Source of the DNA: Lachnospiraceae bacterium UBA1766
GTDB taxonomy: Bacteria; Bacillota; Clostridia; Lachnospirales; Lachnospiraceae
DNA: 16,558 bases
Reading direction: 5' to 3'
Assembly: GCA_002314715.1 (NCBI GenBank)
Contig: DCGY01000068.1
Coordinates: 1-16,558, forward strand
Positions within the stretch are counted from its first letter, which is position 1. Every line of letters begins with the position of its first letter. Shown here one piece after another: positions 6,545 to 13,923 of this stretch. The translations under genes and the position numbers were made by a program. The notes beneath the pieces were generated by a model that worked only from the letters and a program-made list of their open reading frames with translations, made no database searches and was not told where the DNA came from.

Positions 6545-7144
6545 ATGGGATTATTTGATAAGATTATGAAGAACATTGCCTCCGGAAGTGGAAAAGAGAC
6601 AGGTCCCATCAATCGGGAACAGATTGCCACAAAGACCGTTGGCGCACCCGAAAAATCAGGAAAAGAAGTACATTATACCGCTTTTGAAAAAGATGAAAAT
6701 GGCGAAGATATTATAGCGAAGTATTTTTTCTGCGTAGGAGAGAAGTATTATCCTGCAAAGAATTATCCGTCCCACATGGAATTTGCCGCGGTTTACAGTG
6801 AGTCCGGAAGTGAGGAATACAACAAGGATGAAGTGGTTGTGGGCGTAGGCGAAGCGGATCGTGCGGTAGAAAAGGTGATTAGCAACTATTGGGACAAAGG
6901 AAATCTGACCTTTGGATGTGATATCAATTATGTTTCTGAGGAGATTTATGACTGGTATGTAACGGCTACGAATTTGGATGGACTTTATTTTATGTGCTAT
7001 TGCTATAAGAAGGATCCTTCCGTTAAGAAGTATAATTGTATTTTTGCGCAAATTCCCAGTTCATTAAAGGGAACCTACAAAGAAGTGGAAGCAAAGGCTG
7101 CATTGCAATTGGCAGCATCTACTTTGCGAAGAGAAGTTATGTAA
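6545..7144 (+). CDS. Protein of unknown function, 199 residues
   Basis: I do not recognise a family. The start is well supported by AGGAGG eight bases upstream and a good promoter. The protein opens with MGLFDKIMKNI, an amphipathic helix of a kind common in small cytosolic proteins, followed by a Gly/Ser/Lys-rich linker to about residue 40. The rest (42-199) looks like a compact mixed fold rich in aromatic residues, with YFFCVGEKYYP (60-70), DWYVTATNLDGLYFMCYCY (136-154) and a C-terminal Ala-rich helix (180-197). There is no signal peptide or membrane segment. Five cysteines (63, 125, 151, 153, 165) do not form an obvious metal motif. It converges with the AAA+ ATPase gene across a shared terminator. 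The strong promoter and ribosome site suggest an abundant protein. Confidence 0.8.
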   Translation: MGLFDKIMKNIASGSGKETGPINREQIATKTVGAPEKSGKEVHYTAFEKDENGEDIIAKYFFCVGEKYYPAKNYPSHMEFAAVYSESGSEEYNKDEVVVGVGEADRAVEKVISNYWDKGNLTFGCDINYVSEEIYDWYVTATNLDGLYFMCYCYKKDPSVKKYNCIFAQIPSSLKGTYKEVEAKAALQLAASTLRREVM

Positions 7145-7156
7145 GGCTAAAAAAGC

Positions 7157-7188
7157 GGCGTGTATGCGATTGGCATACACGCCTTTTT
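7157..7188. terminator. Bidirectional terminator between convergent genes
   Basis: A perfect 11-bp stem (7157-7167 with 7173-7183) with a five-base loop has five T on the plus strand (7184-7188). On the minus strand it is followed by GC and six T. It ends both the unknown gene and the AAA+ gene, whose stop is at 7192. Confidence 0.93.
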
Positions 7189-7191
7189 CAT

Positions 7192-8682
7192 TTAGTCAAT
7201 CAATGCATGAATCGTATTATAATCATAGGTGACCTTTGTGACATGGTTAACTTCAATCTGATACAGGGCATTGGCTGCTATGTGCTCTGCCACCTGTTCG
7301 ATGTCACGGACACCGGAAGTGTTGGAACATAACTCTACAATGGCATTTAATCCATCATCGGTAATTTCTACCTCGTCTGTTGTCATGCTCATACGCTTTA
7401 GAATCTTGGGCAGAGAGAAGCGGGAGAAAATGACCTTTTTTTCTTCGACGGTATAATCGGGGATTTCAATCACTGCAAAGCGGGACATAATGGGTGCGCT
7501 GATGCGGCTCTTATCGTTTGCGGTGGCAATGGGGTAAACACCGTCGGTTGGAATCATACACTCCATATAGTTATCGGTAAAGCCCAAATTATCCAACAAC
7601 GTTAAAAGTACATCGGCAGGATTTCCGTTTCCTTTTCCGTCGCTGGCTTTATCCAGCTCGTTGATGATAAATATCAGTTTGGATTCTCCGGCTCTGGCGA
7701 AAGCCTCCATAATGATACCGGGCTTTGCATTGGCATAGACACGGGAACTTCCGGTAAGCTGTTCCGGATCGTTGATGGAACTCATATCCAGTGTGGTCCA
7801 GGAAAGCTTCAGGATTTTGGCTACCGCGTAGGCTACCTGGGATTTACCGGTTCCTGCCGGGCCAACAATTAATAGTCCATAGGCGGGGAGAGTATGGGTG
7901 CGGTTAATCTGGATAATGGTTTCGATAATACGCTGCTTTACCTTTTCCATGCCATACAATTCTTCATCCAGGATTCGCTTGGCTTCTACGGGATCAATGG
8001 CTGCAAAATAATTGTTCTTCCAGTTGATTCCCATCATGGTGGACAAGGCTCTTTGGGCATGGCGACGTTCTTCGGGAGAGACCTCATTGGATTTGGCAAC
8101 CACAAGGTTTCTTCTGGCCCACAGCTGAATGTTTTCCGGAAGCGTATTTCCGGCACAGGCAATAAAATCCGTAATGCTCTGGATGCTGGTTAGCTTTAAG
8201 TCATCGCCTTCGATTTCCTCGTCCTCATCCGCTATCGAATTGTGAACCGGCGGGTCGCTGGAAAGGAGACGCTCAATCATATACTGCAGGAAACCGTCGG
8301 AAGAGGAAAGCTTGGTGCTGTCCGCGAAGGCCTGCTCGCGAATTTTATAGACCGCATAACCCTCCGGGGTAACGGCTCCGGAGAGCTTTACCTTGATGTG
8401 GTTTTCGCCTAACCATTTATACAGGCTGGTGAATCTGGAATCGATTTTCTTGATTTCGCAGATGATTTTATCACCCTCGCCGTTATGGTATTCAAAGGCG
8501 GTTATCTTTACGGGATTTACGAAAATTCCGCTGGAATGATGGGTCAGAATGCCTTGGGGATTCTGAATAATCATAATGGGCTTTTCTTTGGTGGCGGTAT
8601 TCTCGGAGGATTGGAAAACTTCGTATGTGCAAACGGATTTTGCGTTTTCATCCGGTTTTTCTTTAAAATCAAATACTGGCAT
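7192..8682 (-). CDS. Lon-like AAA+ ATPase without a protease domain
   Basis: The protein has 496 residues; the start at 8682 has AAGGAG seven bases upstream, and a longer reading to 8784 runs through the neighbouring promoter region. Residues 235-465 resemble the AAA+ module of Lon: DEELYGMEKVKQRI just before the domain, Walker A GPAGTGKS (274-281), Walker B IFIINELDK (337-345), sensor 1 ATAND (386-390), arginine-finger candidate Arg401, and sensor 2 in SGVRDIEQ (456-463). The serine-lysine protease domain of Lon is absent; the protein ends about 30 residues after sensor 2. Residues 1-230 show no Lon N-domain that I recognise and include an acidic stretch (152-161). Walker B has Asn341 where Asp is usual. 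A role as an unfoldase or remodelling ATPase is inferred; the substrate is unknown. No clear promoter was found upstream. Confidence 0.88.
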   Translation of the reverse strand: MPVFDFKEKPDENAKSVCTYEVFQSSENTATKEKPIMIIQNPQGILTHHSSGIFVNPVKITAFEYHNGEGDKIICEIKKIDSRFTSLYKWLGENHIKVKLSGAVTPEGYAVYKIREQAFADSTKLSSSDGFLQYMIERLLSSDPPVHNSIADEDEEIEGDDLKLTSIQSITDFIACAGNTLPENIQLWARRNLVVAKSNEVSPEERRHAQRALSTMMGINWKNNYFAAIDPVEAKRILDEELYGMEKVKQRIIETIIQINRTHTLPAYGLLIVGPAGTGKSQVAYAVAKILKLSWTTLDMSSINDPEQLTGSSRVYANAKPGIIMEAFARAGESKLIFIINELDKASDGKGNGNPADVLLTLLDNLGFTDNYMECMIPTDGVYPIATANDKSRISAPIMSRFAVIEIPDYTVEEKKVIFSRFSLPKILKRMSMTTDEVEITDDGLNAIVELCSNTSGVRDIEQVAEHIAANALYQIEVNHVTKVTYDYNTIHALID

Positions 8683-8767
8683 TTTATTCTCCTTATGCAA
8701 AGTTTTTCGTGCTTTCTTTATATTAACACATATTTGCCGGGATTTGGAGAAAAAAATACCTAATTTA

Positions 8768-8805
8768 CTTGCATAAAAACACAAGGAGTTGTATATTTAA
8801 CAAGA
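8768..8805. promoter_or_regulatory. Candidate tandem ArgR operator over the argG promoter
   Basis: CTTGCATAAAAACACAAG at 8768-8785 matches a Bacillus-type ARG box at about 14 of 18 positions. After two bases, a second 18-base segment (8788-8805) contains the dyad TTGT-n7-ACAA but matches the box poorly. The two-base spacing and overlap with -35 and -10 are what ArgR repression would need. Confidence 0.4.
8769..8797 (+). promoter_or_regulatory. Promoter of argG
   Basis: TTGCAT at 8769-8774, 17 bases, then TATATT at 8792-8797. Expected transcription start is near 8804, giving a leader of about 50 bases that ends in AGGAGG at 8841-8846. Confidence 0.65.
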
Positions 8806-8855
8806 CAGTATCGGCAAAGGGCTGTTTTTACTATATTTTCAGGAGGATTTTGGAG

Positions 8856-10082
8856 ATGGCTAAAGAAAAAGTTGTTTTAGCATATTCAGGTGGACTTGAT
8901 ACAACCGCTATCATTCCATGGCTGAAGGAAACCTACAACTATGATGTTGTATGTTGCTGTGTTGACGTAGGACAGGAAAGCGAGCTGGTTGGTCTTGACG
9001 AGAGAGCAAGATATTCAGGCGCTGAGAAATTATATATCGAAGACGTAGTTGATGAACTTTGTGATGAGTACATTATGCCTACCTTAAAGGCAGACGCTGT
9101 TTATGAGCATAAGTATTTGCTTGGTACTTCTTTTGCAAGACCGATTATTGCAAAGAAGCTTGTGGAAGTAGCAAGAAAAGAAGGTGCCGTTGCAATTTGC
9201 CACGGTGCTACCGGTAAGGGTAACGATCAGCTTCGTTTTGAACTTTCCATTAAGGCACTTGCTCCCGATATCAAGGTAATTGCTACCTGGAGACAGCCGG
9301 AGTGGACCATGCAGTCCCGTGAAGATGAGATTGAATTCTGTAAGGCACACGGCATCGATCTTCCTTTCGATGCAAGCCATTCTTACAGCCGTGACAGAAA
9401 TATCTGGCACATCAGCCATGAAGGTCTTGAGCTTGAGAGCCCTTCTCAGGCACCCAATTATGATGATCTTCTTGTACTCAGCGTAACCCCTCAGAATGCA
9501 CCGGATGAAGAAGAGAACCTTGAACTGGAATTCGAAAAAGGTGTACCTGTAGCATTGAACGGACAGCGTATGAAGACTTCTGCAATCATTAAGGAGTTAA
9601 ATCGTCTTGGTGGTAAGCATGGTATCGGTATTATTGATATCGTTGAGAACCGTGTAGTTGGTATGAAGTCTCGTGGTGTTTATGAAACTCCCGGTGGAAC
9701 CATCCTTATGGAGGCTCATCAGCAGTTGGAAGAAATCTGCCTTGACAGAGAGACCCTTGCTTACAAGAAGCTTGTCGCTACCAAGTTCGCAGATTTGGTA
9801 TACGAAGGAAAGTGGTTCTGTCCTCTTCGTGAGAGCTTATCCGCATTTGTGGATAAGACACAGGAGACCGTTACCGGTACCGTAAAGATGACTCTTTACA
9901 AGGGTAACATTATTAAGAAGGGTACCACCTCTCCTTATTCTTTGTATTCCGAGAGTCTTGCTTCCTTTACTACCGGTGATTTATATGATCACAAGGATGC
10001 TTCCGGATTTATCAATTTGTTCGGCCTTTCCATGAAGGTTCGTGCAATGATGGAGCAGAACGTAGAGAAGAATAAGAAATAA
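8856..10082 (+). CDS. argG: Argininosuccinate synthase
   Basis: The enzyme joins citrulline and aspartate, using ATP, in the penultimate step of arginine synthesis in the cytosol. From ATG 8856 the product has 408 residues, the normal family length; AGGAGG is nine bases upstream. An upstream in-frame ATG at 8769 lies inside the promoter and is rejected. The N-terminal PP-loop AYSGGLDTT (9-17) binds ATP pyrophosphate. CHGATGKGNDQLRFE, at about residues 114-128, is the conserved aspartate/citrulline-binding region, and SYSRDRNIWHISHEG follows as expected. No argH is next to it, and a terminator follows closely, so it is a single-gene unit. An ArgR-type site is likely over its promoter. Confidence 0.98.
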   Translation: MAKEKVVLAYSGGLDTTAIIPWLKETYNYDVVCCCVDVGQESELVGLDERARYSGAEKLYIEDVVDELCDEYIMPTLKADAVYEHKYLLGTSFARPIIAKKLVEVARKEGAVAICHGATGKGNDQLRFELSIKALAPDIKVIATWRQPEWTMQSREDEIEFCKAHGIDLPFDASHSYSRDRNIWHISHEGLELESPSQAPNYDDLLVLSVTPQNAPDEEENLELEFEKGVPVALNGQRMKTSAIIKELNRLGGKHGIGIIDIVENRVVGMKSRGVYETPGGTILMEAHQQLEEICLDRETLAYKKLVATKFADLVYEGKWFCPLRESLSAFVDKTQETVTGTVKMTLYKGNIIKKGTTSPYSLYSESLASFTTGDLYDHKDASGFINLFGLSMKVRAMMEQNVEKNKK

Positions 10083-10103
10083 TTCCCAAAGGGCTAAGAA
10101 AAA

Positions 10104-10133
10104 GGGCAGCTGCATGATGCAGTTGCCCTTTTT
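10104..10133. terminator. Terminator of argG, probably bidirectional
   Basis: An 11-bp stem (10104-10114 with 10118-10128, one G-U) closes a TGA loop and is followed by five T. Five A precede the left arm, so the minus strand also has a T-tract and can end the small membrane protein transcript coming from 10238. Confidence 0.92.
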
Positions 10134-10237
10134 GTTGTATGGAAATTGGTTCCTGCACAGTAAAAACTTCGATATGGATGCGACTGATGCGCAGATGTGG
10201 GTGCAGGATGAACGAGTCGAAAGGGGAGAGGATTGCT

Positions 10238-10594
10238 TTAGTAGTGAACAAAGAATGCATAGTAGGCGGTGCCTAAAAGGAAGACCCACAGGATTCCGCA
10301 TAAAACGGAGGCAATACGGATCTGCTTTAGTTTATTCAGGGCTCGTTCGGCCTCGTACTTTTCCATGGCATCCGGATCTTCATAATGAATCTCCGGTGTT
10401 TTCTCCGGAATGAATGCAAAGAAGGGAAGCAGAAAAAGAGGGAGAAGCCTGTTTTTAAAGCCGTCGGTGGCCTCCGTAAATACAAAATGCATTTCAATGG
10501 TACTGGGAAGAAAAGCCCATAAGACCAATCCAAGCAAAACAGAACCGAAAATGATGCAACATAAAATAATATTGTATTTTTTCTTTTTACTCAT
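10238..10594 (-). CDS. Small integral membrane protein, DUF1648-like
   Basis: The 118-residue protein has a Lys-rich N-terminus and about three membrane segments (roughly 8-29, 48-62 and 93-114), with a charged stretch (63-92) between the second and third. The sequence LPSTIEMHF (29-37), then a TDG turn and LLPLFLLP (50-57), resembles DUF1648, the short region found in SdpI-like and other small membrane proteins, where Leu-Pro-x-x-Ile-x-x-His is typical. Function is not known; SdpI itself is a toxin-immunity and signalling protein, but this short form has no SdpI domain. The start has GAGG eight bases upstream and a good minus-strand promoter. It is a single gene, convergent with argG and divergent from hisS. 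Confidence 0.75.
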   Translation of the reverse strand: MSKKKKYNIILCCIIFGSVLLGLVLWAFLPSTIEMHFVFTEATDGFKNRLLPLFLLPFFAFIPEKTPEIHYEDPDAMEKYEAERALNKLKQIRIASVLCGILWVFLLGTAYYAFFVHY

Positions 10595-10636
10595 AATGAC
10601 AACCTCGCAAAATGTTCATTCAAATGCTTTTTGTCT

Positions 10637-10665
10637 ATTATAACAAAGGGTAACTTACATGACAA
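10637..10665 (-). promoter_or_regulatory. Promoter of the DUF1648-like gene
   Basis: On the minus strand TTGTCA (10665-10660), 17 bases, then a perfect TATAAT (10642-10637). The leader to the start codon at 10594 is about 35 bases. An inverted repeat GGGTA/TACCC (10648-10652 and 10668-10672) flanks the -35 but is short. Confidence 0.75.
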
Positions 10666-10682
10666 GATACCCCTTCCAATGC

Positions 10683-10711
10683 TTGACAGAATATGGGAAA
10701 CCATTTAATAT
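10683..10711 (+). promoter_or_regulatory. Promoter of the hisS operon
   Basis: Consensus TTGACA at 10683-10688, 17 bases, then TAATAT at 10706-10711. A perfect TATAAT at 10720-10725 lacks a -35 at proper distance. The leader is about 50 bases, too short for a T-box, and no T-box sequence is seen, so tRNA-sensing attenuation is unlikely here. Confidence 0.65.
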
Positions 10712-10766
10712 ATATTAGATATAATTTCGAACAAAAGAAAGAGATTTGATAATAGGAGGACTGATT

Positions 10767-12032
10767 ATGGCACTTAGCAAGAAGCCCGTAACCGGCATGA
10801 AGGATATACTCCCCAAGGAGATGGAAATCCGAGATTATGTGATTAGTGTAATCAAGGATACATATGGAAAATTCGGTTTTACTTCCATTGAAACTCCCTG
10901 TATGGAAAATATAGCAAATCTCACCAATAAACAGGGTGGAGATAATGAAAAATTAATCTTTAAGGTGTTAAAAAGAGGAGAGAAATTAAACGTAGAAGCG
11001 GCTACCACGGAGGAAGAAGTTGTGGACAATGGTCTGCGCTATGATTTGACCGTTCCGCTGGTACGTTTTTATTCCAATAATGCAGCACAACTTCCGGTGC
11101 CCTTTAAAGCATTGCAGATGGGTAATGTATGGAGAGCGGACAGACCCCAGAGAGGTCGTTATCGTCAGTTTATGCAGTGCGATATTGATATTTTGGGCGA
11201 GGCTTCCAATCTTGCGGAAATCGAGCTGATTCTGGCAACCACTACTACCATTACCAAGCTGGGCTTTAAAAATTTCCAGATTCGTATCAACGACCGTCGT
11301 ATTTTAAAGGCAATGGCAGCATATGCTGGCTTCGCAGAGTCTGATTACGATAATGTGTTTATTACCTTGGATAAGATGGACAAGATTGGTGTGGATGGCG
11401 TTATGGCGGAGCTTCAGGAGAAGGGCTATGGCGATCCGGCACAGTGTGAGAAGTATTTGAATCTCTTTGAAGAGATTATGAAGTCAGACGACGGAATCAG
11501 CCTTTTAATGGACAGACTGGGTGATTTCCTGGATGGGGATATGATGACTTCTTTCCGTGAAATCGTAGACAGCGTAAAGGCAACTAAGGCAGACAGCTTC
11601 GAATTGGTATTTGACCCTACATTGGTACGTGGTATGAGCTACTACACCGGTACTATTTTTGAAATTGCCATGCCGGAATTCGGCGGAAGCTGTGGCGGTG
11701 GCGGACGATATGACAAGATGGTAGGCAAATTTACCGGACAGGATGTGCCGGCCTGCGGTTTCTCCATCGGATTTGAACGTATCGTACTTTTGTTGCTGGA
11801 GAGTGGATTTGAAATTCCCAAGGCTCCTTCCAAGGTGGCATTTCTGATTGAAAAGGGTGTTGCCGGCGAAGCACTCTGTGAGGTGATTCAGAAAGCACAG
11901 GAGGAAAGAGCACAGGGACGTCAGGTATTGGTAGCCCGTATGAACAAGAACAAGAAGTTCCAGAAGGAACAGCTTCAAAGCGAGGGTTATACCGAGTTCG
12001 TAGAGTATTATAAGGATCCTTTAAAAAATTAA
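10767..12032 (+). CDS. hisS: Histidyl-tRNA synthetase
   Basis: This class II synthetase charges tRNA-His. It has 421 residues from ATG 10767, with AGGAGG seven bases upstream; the in-frame TTG at 10746 overlaps that region and is rejected. Motif 2 is WRADRPQRGRYRQFMQCD (122-139); the histidine-binding motif is LVRGMSYYTG (286-295), and motif 3 is GFSIGFERIV (331-340). The QCDIDILG ending of motif 2 and IRINDRRIL (172-180) resemble the eukaryotic/archaeal branch (human: QCDFDIAG and VNDRRIL) more than E. coli HisRS. RGMSYY has Ser291 where RGLDYY is usual. Only about 80 residues follow motif 3, so the anticodon-binding domain appears shortened. The catalytic residues are present, so it is not HisZ. 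It is first in the operon; aspS follows after 22 bases. Confidence 0.96.
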   Translation: MALSKKPVTGMKDILPKEMEIRDYVISVIKDTYGKFGFTSIETPCMENIANLTNKQGGDNEKLIFKVLKRGEKLNVEAATTEEEVVDNGLRYDLTVPLVRFYSNNAAQLPVPFKALQMGNVWRADRPQRGRYRQFMQCDIDILGEASNLAEIELILATTTTITKLGFKNFQIRINDRRILKAMAAYAGFAESDYDNVFITLDKMDKIGVDGVMAELQEKGYGDPAQCEKYLNLFEEIMKSDDGISLLMDRLGDFLDGDMMTSFREIVDSVKATKADSFELVFDPTLVRGMSYYTGTIFEIAMPEFGGSCGGGGRYDKMVGKFTGQDVPACGFSIGFERIVLLLLESGFEIPKAPSKVAFLIEKGVAGEALCEVIQKAQEERAQGRQVLVARMNKNKKFQKEQLQSEGYTEFVEYYKDPLKN

Positions 12033-12054
12033 TTTAGGAATCGAGGACATAGAT

Positions 12055-13857
12055 ATGGCAGAGTCAATGAAAGGATTAAAAAGAACCCATCGATGCGGTG
12101 AATTAAGCAGCGCAAATTTGGGCGAAACCGTAACCGTAATGGGTTGGGTTCAGAAGTCTCGAAACAAGGGTGGTATTATCTTTGTGGATCTTCGAGACAG
12201 AGCAGGCATTTTGCAGGTCATCTTTGAGGAGAGCGAATGCGGTGCCGAGAATTTTGCAAAGGCAGAAAAACTTCGTAGCGAGTTTGTTGCAGCAATCGTA
12301 GGTAAGGTAGTAAAGAGAGAGGGCGCAGTGAATGAAAATCTTGCGACCGGAGAAATTGAGGTTCGTGCCACTGAGATTCGTATTCTGGCAGAAGCACAGA
12401 CCCCTCCTTTCCCCATTGAGGCAGATTCCAAGACCAAGGAAGAACTTCGCTTAAAATATCGTTATTTGGATCTTAGAAGACCGGATATCCAGAAGAATTT
12501 AATCCTTCGTAGCAAGATTGCTACCACAATTCGTGCATTCTTAAGCCAGGAGGGATTTTTGGAGATTGAAACACCTATTTTGAATAAGTCCACTCCGGAA
12601 GGTGCAAGAGATTACCTGGTACCCAGTCGTGTACATCCCGGTACTTTTTACGCATTGCCTCAGTCCCCTCAGATTTTCAAACAGCTTTTGATGTGCTCCG
12701 GATATGATCGCTATTTCCAGATTGCAAAGTGTTTCCGTGACGAGGATCTTCGTGCGGACAGACAGCCTGAGTTTACCCAGGTGGACTTGGAAATGTCCTT
12801 TGTAGATGTAGATGATGTAATTGATGCTACCGAGAGAATGGTGGCCACCGTATGTAAGGAAGCAATTGGCTTAGATGTGCAGCTTCCCATTATGCGAATG
12901 ACCTGGGATGAGGCTATGAACCGTTATGGTTCCGATAAGCCGGATACCCGTTTTGGTATGGAACTGACCGACGTTTCTGCAGTGGTAAAAGGTTGTGGTT
13001 TCAGCGTATTTACCGGTGCCTTGGAGAACGGCGGAAGTGTTCGCGGTATCAATGTAAAGGGCGAGGCAGAAATGCCCAGAAAGAAAATTGATGCTTTGGT
13101 AGAGTTTGCAAAAGGCTACGGCGCAAAGGGCTTGGCTTATCTTTGTGTTTTGCCGGACGGAACCTACAAGTCTTCTTTCTCCAAGTTTATGACGGAGGAA
13201 GAGTTAAAGGCATTGGTAGAAGCAATGCAGGGTGAGGCCGGAGACCTTCTCCTCTTTGCGGCAGACAGAAATAAGACGGTATTTGCTGTTCTTGGTGCAC
13301 TTCGTCAGGAAGTGGCAAGACAGCTTGGACTGATTGATAACAATAAATTTAACTTCCTTTGGGTAACCGAATTCCCTCAGTTTGAGTGGAGCGATGAGGA
13401 AGAGAGATTTGTGGCAATGCACCATCCATTCACCATGCCTATGGAAGAAGACCTGGATAAGATGGAGTCCGATCCCGGCAGCGTGAGAGCAAAGGCTTAC
13501 GATATCGTATTAAACGGTGTTGAGCTGGGTGGCGGTAGCGTGCGTATTTTCCAGAGTGATGTACAGGAGACCATGTTCAGAGCCCTTGGTTTTACCGATG
13601 AAAAAGCACATGAACAGTTTGGATTCCTTTTGGATGCATTCCAGTACGGAGTTCCGCCTCATGCAGGACTTGCAATCGGTTTGGACCGTTTTGTCATGCT
13701 TCTCGTAAAGGCAGATAACATCCGTGAAGTCATTGCCTTCCCGAAGGTAAAGGATGCTTCCTGTCTGATGTCTGAGGCTCCCGGAAAGGTAGATCCCGCA
13801 CAGCTGAAGGAGTTGTTCCTTGCAACTATTCCGGTAACAGAAAACAAAGAAGATTAA
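12055..13857 (+). CDS. aspS: Aspartyl-tRNA synthetase, bacterial type
   Basis: The 600-residue class II enzyme charges tRNA-Asp. GAGGA is seven bases before ATG 12055. Domains in order: an N-terminal OB-fold anticodon-binding domain (about 10-115), the catalytic core with YRYLDLRRP (135-143), IETPIL (171-176) and motif 2 FRDEDLRADRQPEFTQ (227-242), the bacterial GAD insertion in the middle, and motif 3 GLAIGLDR with Arg545. Length is close to E. coli AspRS (590). In the OB fold, SRNKGG puts Lys38 where discriminating enzymes usually have Leu and non-discriminating ones His, so tRNA-Asn charging cannot be judged. It is co-transcribed with hisS, a pairing found in many Firmicutes. A GC-rich hairpin follows the stop. 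Confidence 0.97.
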   Translation: MAESMKGLKRTHRCGELSSANLGETVTVMGWVQKSRNKGGIIFVDLRDRAGILQVIFEESECGAENFAKAEKLRSEFVAAIVGKVVKREGAVNENLATGEIEVRATEIRILAEAQTPPFPIEADSKTKEELRLKYRYLDLRRPDIQKNLILRSKIATTIRAFLSQEGFLEIETPILNKSTPEGARDYLVPSRVHPGTFYALPQSPQIFKQLLMCSGYDRYFQIAKCFRDEDLRADRQPEFTQVDLEMSFVDVDDVIDATERMVATVCKEAIGLDVQLPIMRMTWDEAMNRYGSDKPDTRFGMELTDVSAVVKGCGFSVFTGALENGGSVRGINVKGEAEMPRKKIDALVEFAKGYGAKGLAYLCVLPDGTYKSSFSKFMTEEELKALVEAMQGEAGDLLLFAADRNKTVFAVLGALRQEVARQLGLIDNNKFNFLWVTEFPQFEWSDEEERFVAMHHPFTMPMEEDLDKMESDPGSVRAKAYDIVLNGVELGGGSVRIFQSDVQETMFRALGFTDEKAHEQFGFLLDAFQYGVPPHAGLAIGLDRFVMLLVKADNIREVIAFPKVKDASCLMSEAPGKVDPAQLKELFLATIPVTENKED

Positions 13858-13862
13858 ACAAT

Positions 13863-13895
13863 GGGCCGGCGCGAGATAATCCCGTACCGGCCTTT
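13863..13895 (+). terminator. Weak hairpin between aspS and the phosphopantetheinyl transferase gene
   Basis: GGCCGG (13864-13869) pairs with CCGGCC (13887-13892), and the stem can extend inward past a C-A mismatch with three more pairs. Only TTTCTGT follows, so it would be a partial terminator or an mRNA-processing/stability element inside the operon. Confidence 0.45.
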
Positions 13896-13923
13896 CTGTG
13901 TCGTTTGCGGAAAGGAGGCAATC

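Noticed and set aside
8683..8784. N-terminal extension of the AAA+ ATPase to 8784
   Set aside because: It crosses the argG promoter and candidate operator, and AAGGAG sits directly before the start at 8682.
8804..8855. Leader hairpin or attenuator before argG (ACAG...CTGT then five T)
   Set aside because: Only four base pairs with a large loop; not stable enough to claim.
10134..10237. Possible small RNA: inverted repeat CCTGCAC/GTGCAGG (10152-10158 and 10201-10207)
   Set aside because: The loop is 42 bases with little inner pairing, and there is no promoter or own terminator; it is most simply the 3' region of the minus-strand membrane gene.
10595..10766. T-box or other tRNA-sensing leader before hisS
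   Set aside because: The leader is only about 50 bases and lacks the T-box sequence and terminator/antiterminator pair.
13861..13923. In-frame ATG at 13861 as start of the phosphopantetheinyl transferase
   Set aside because: It would translate a GC-rich hairpin and has no ribosome site; AAAGGAGG precedes ATG 13924.
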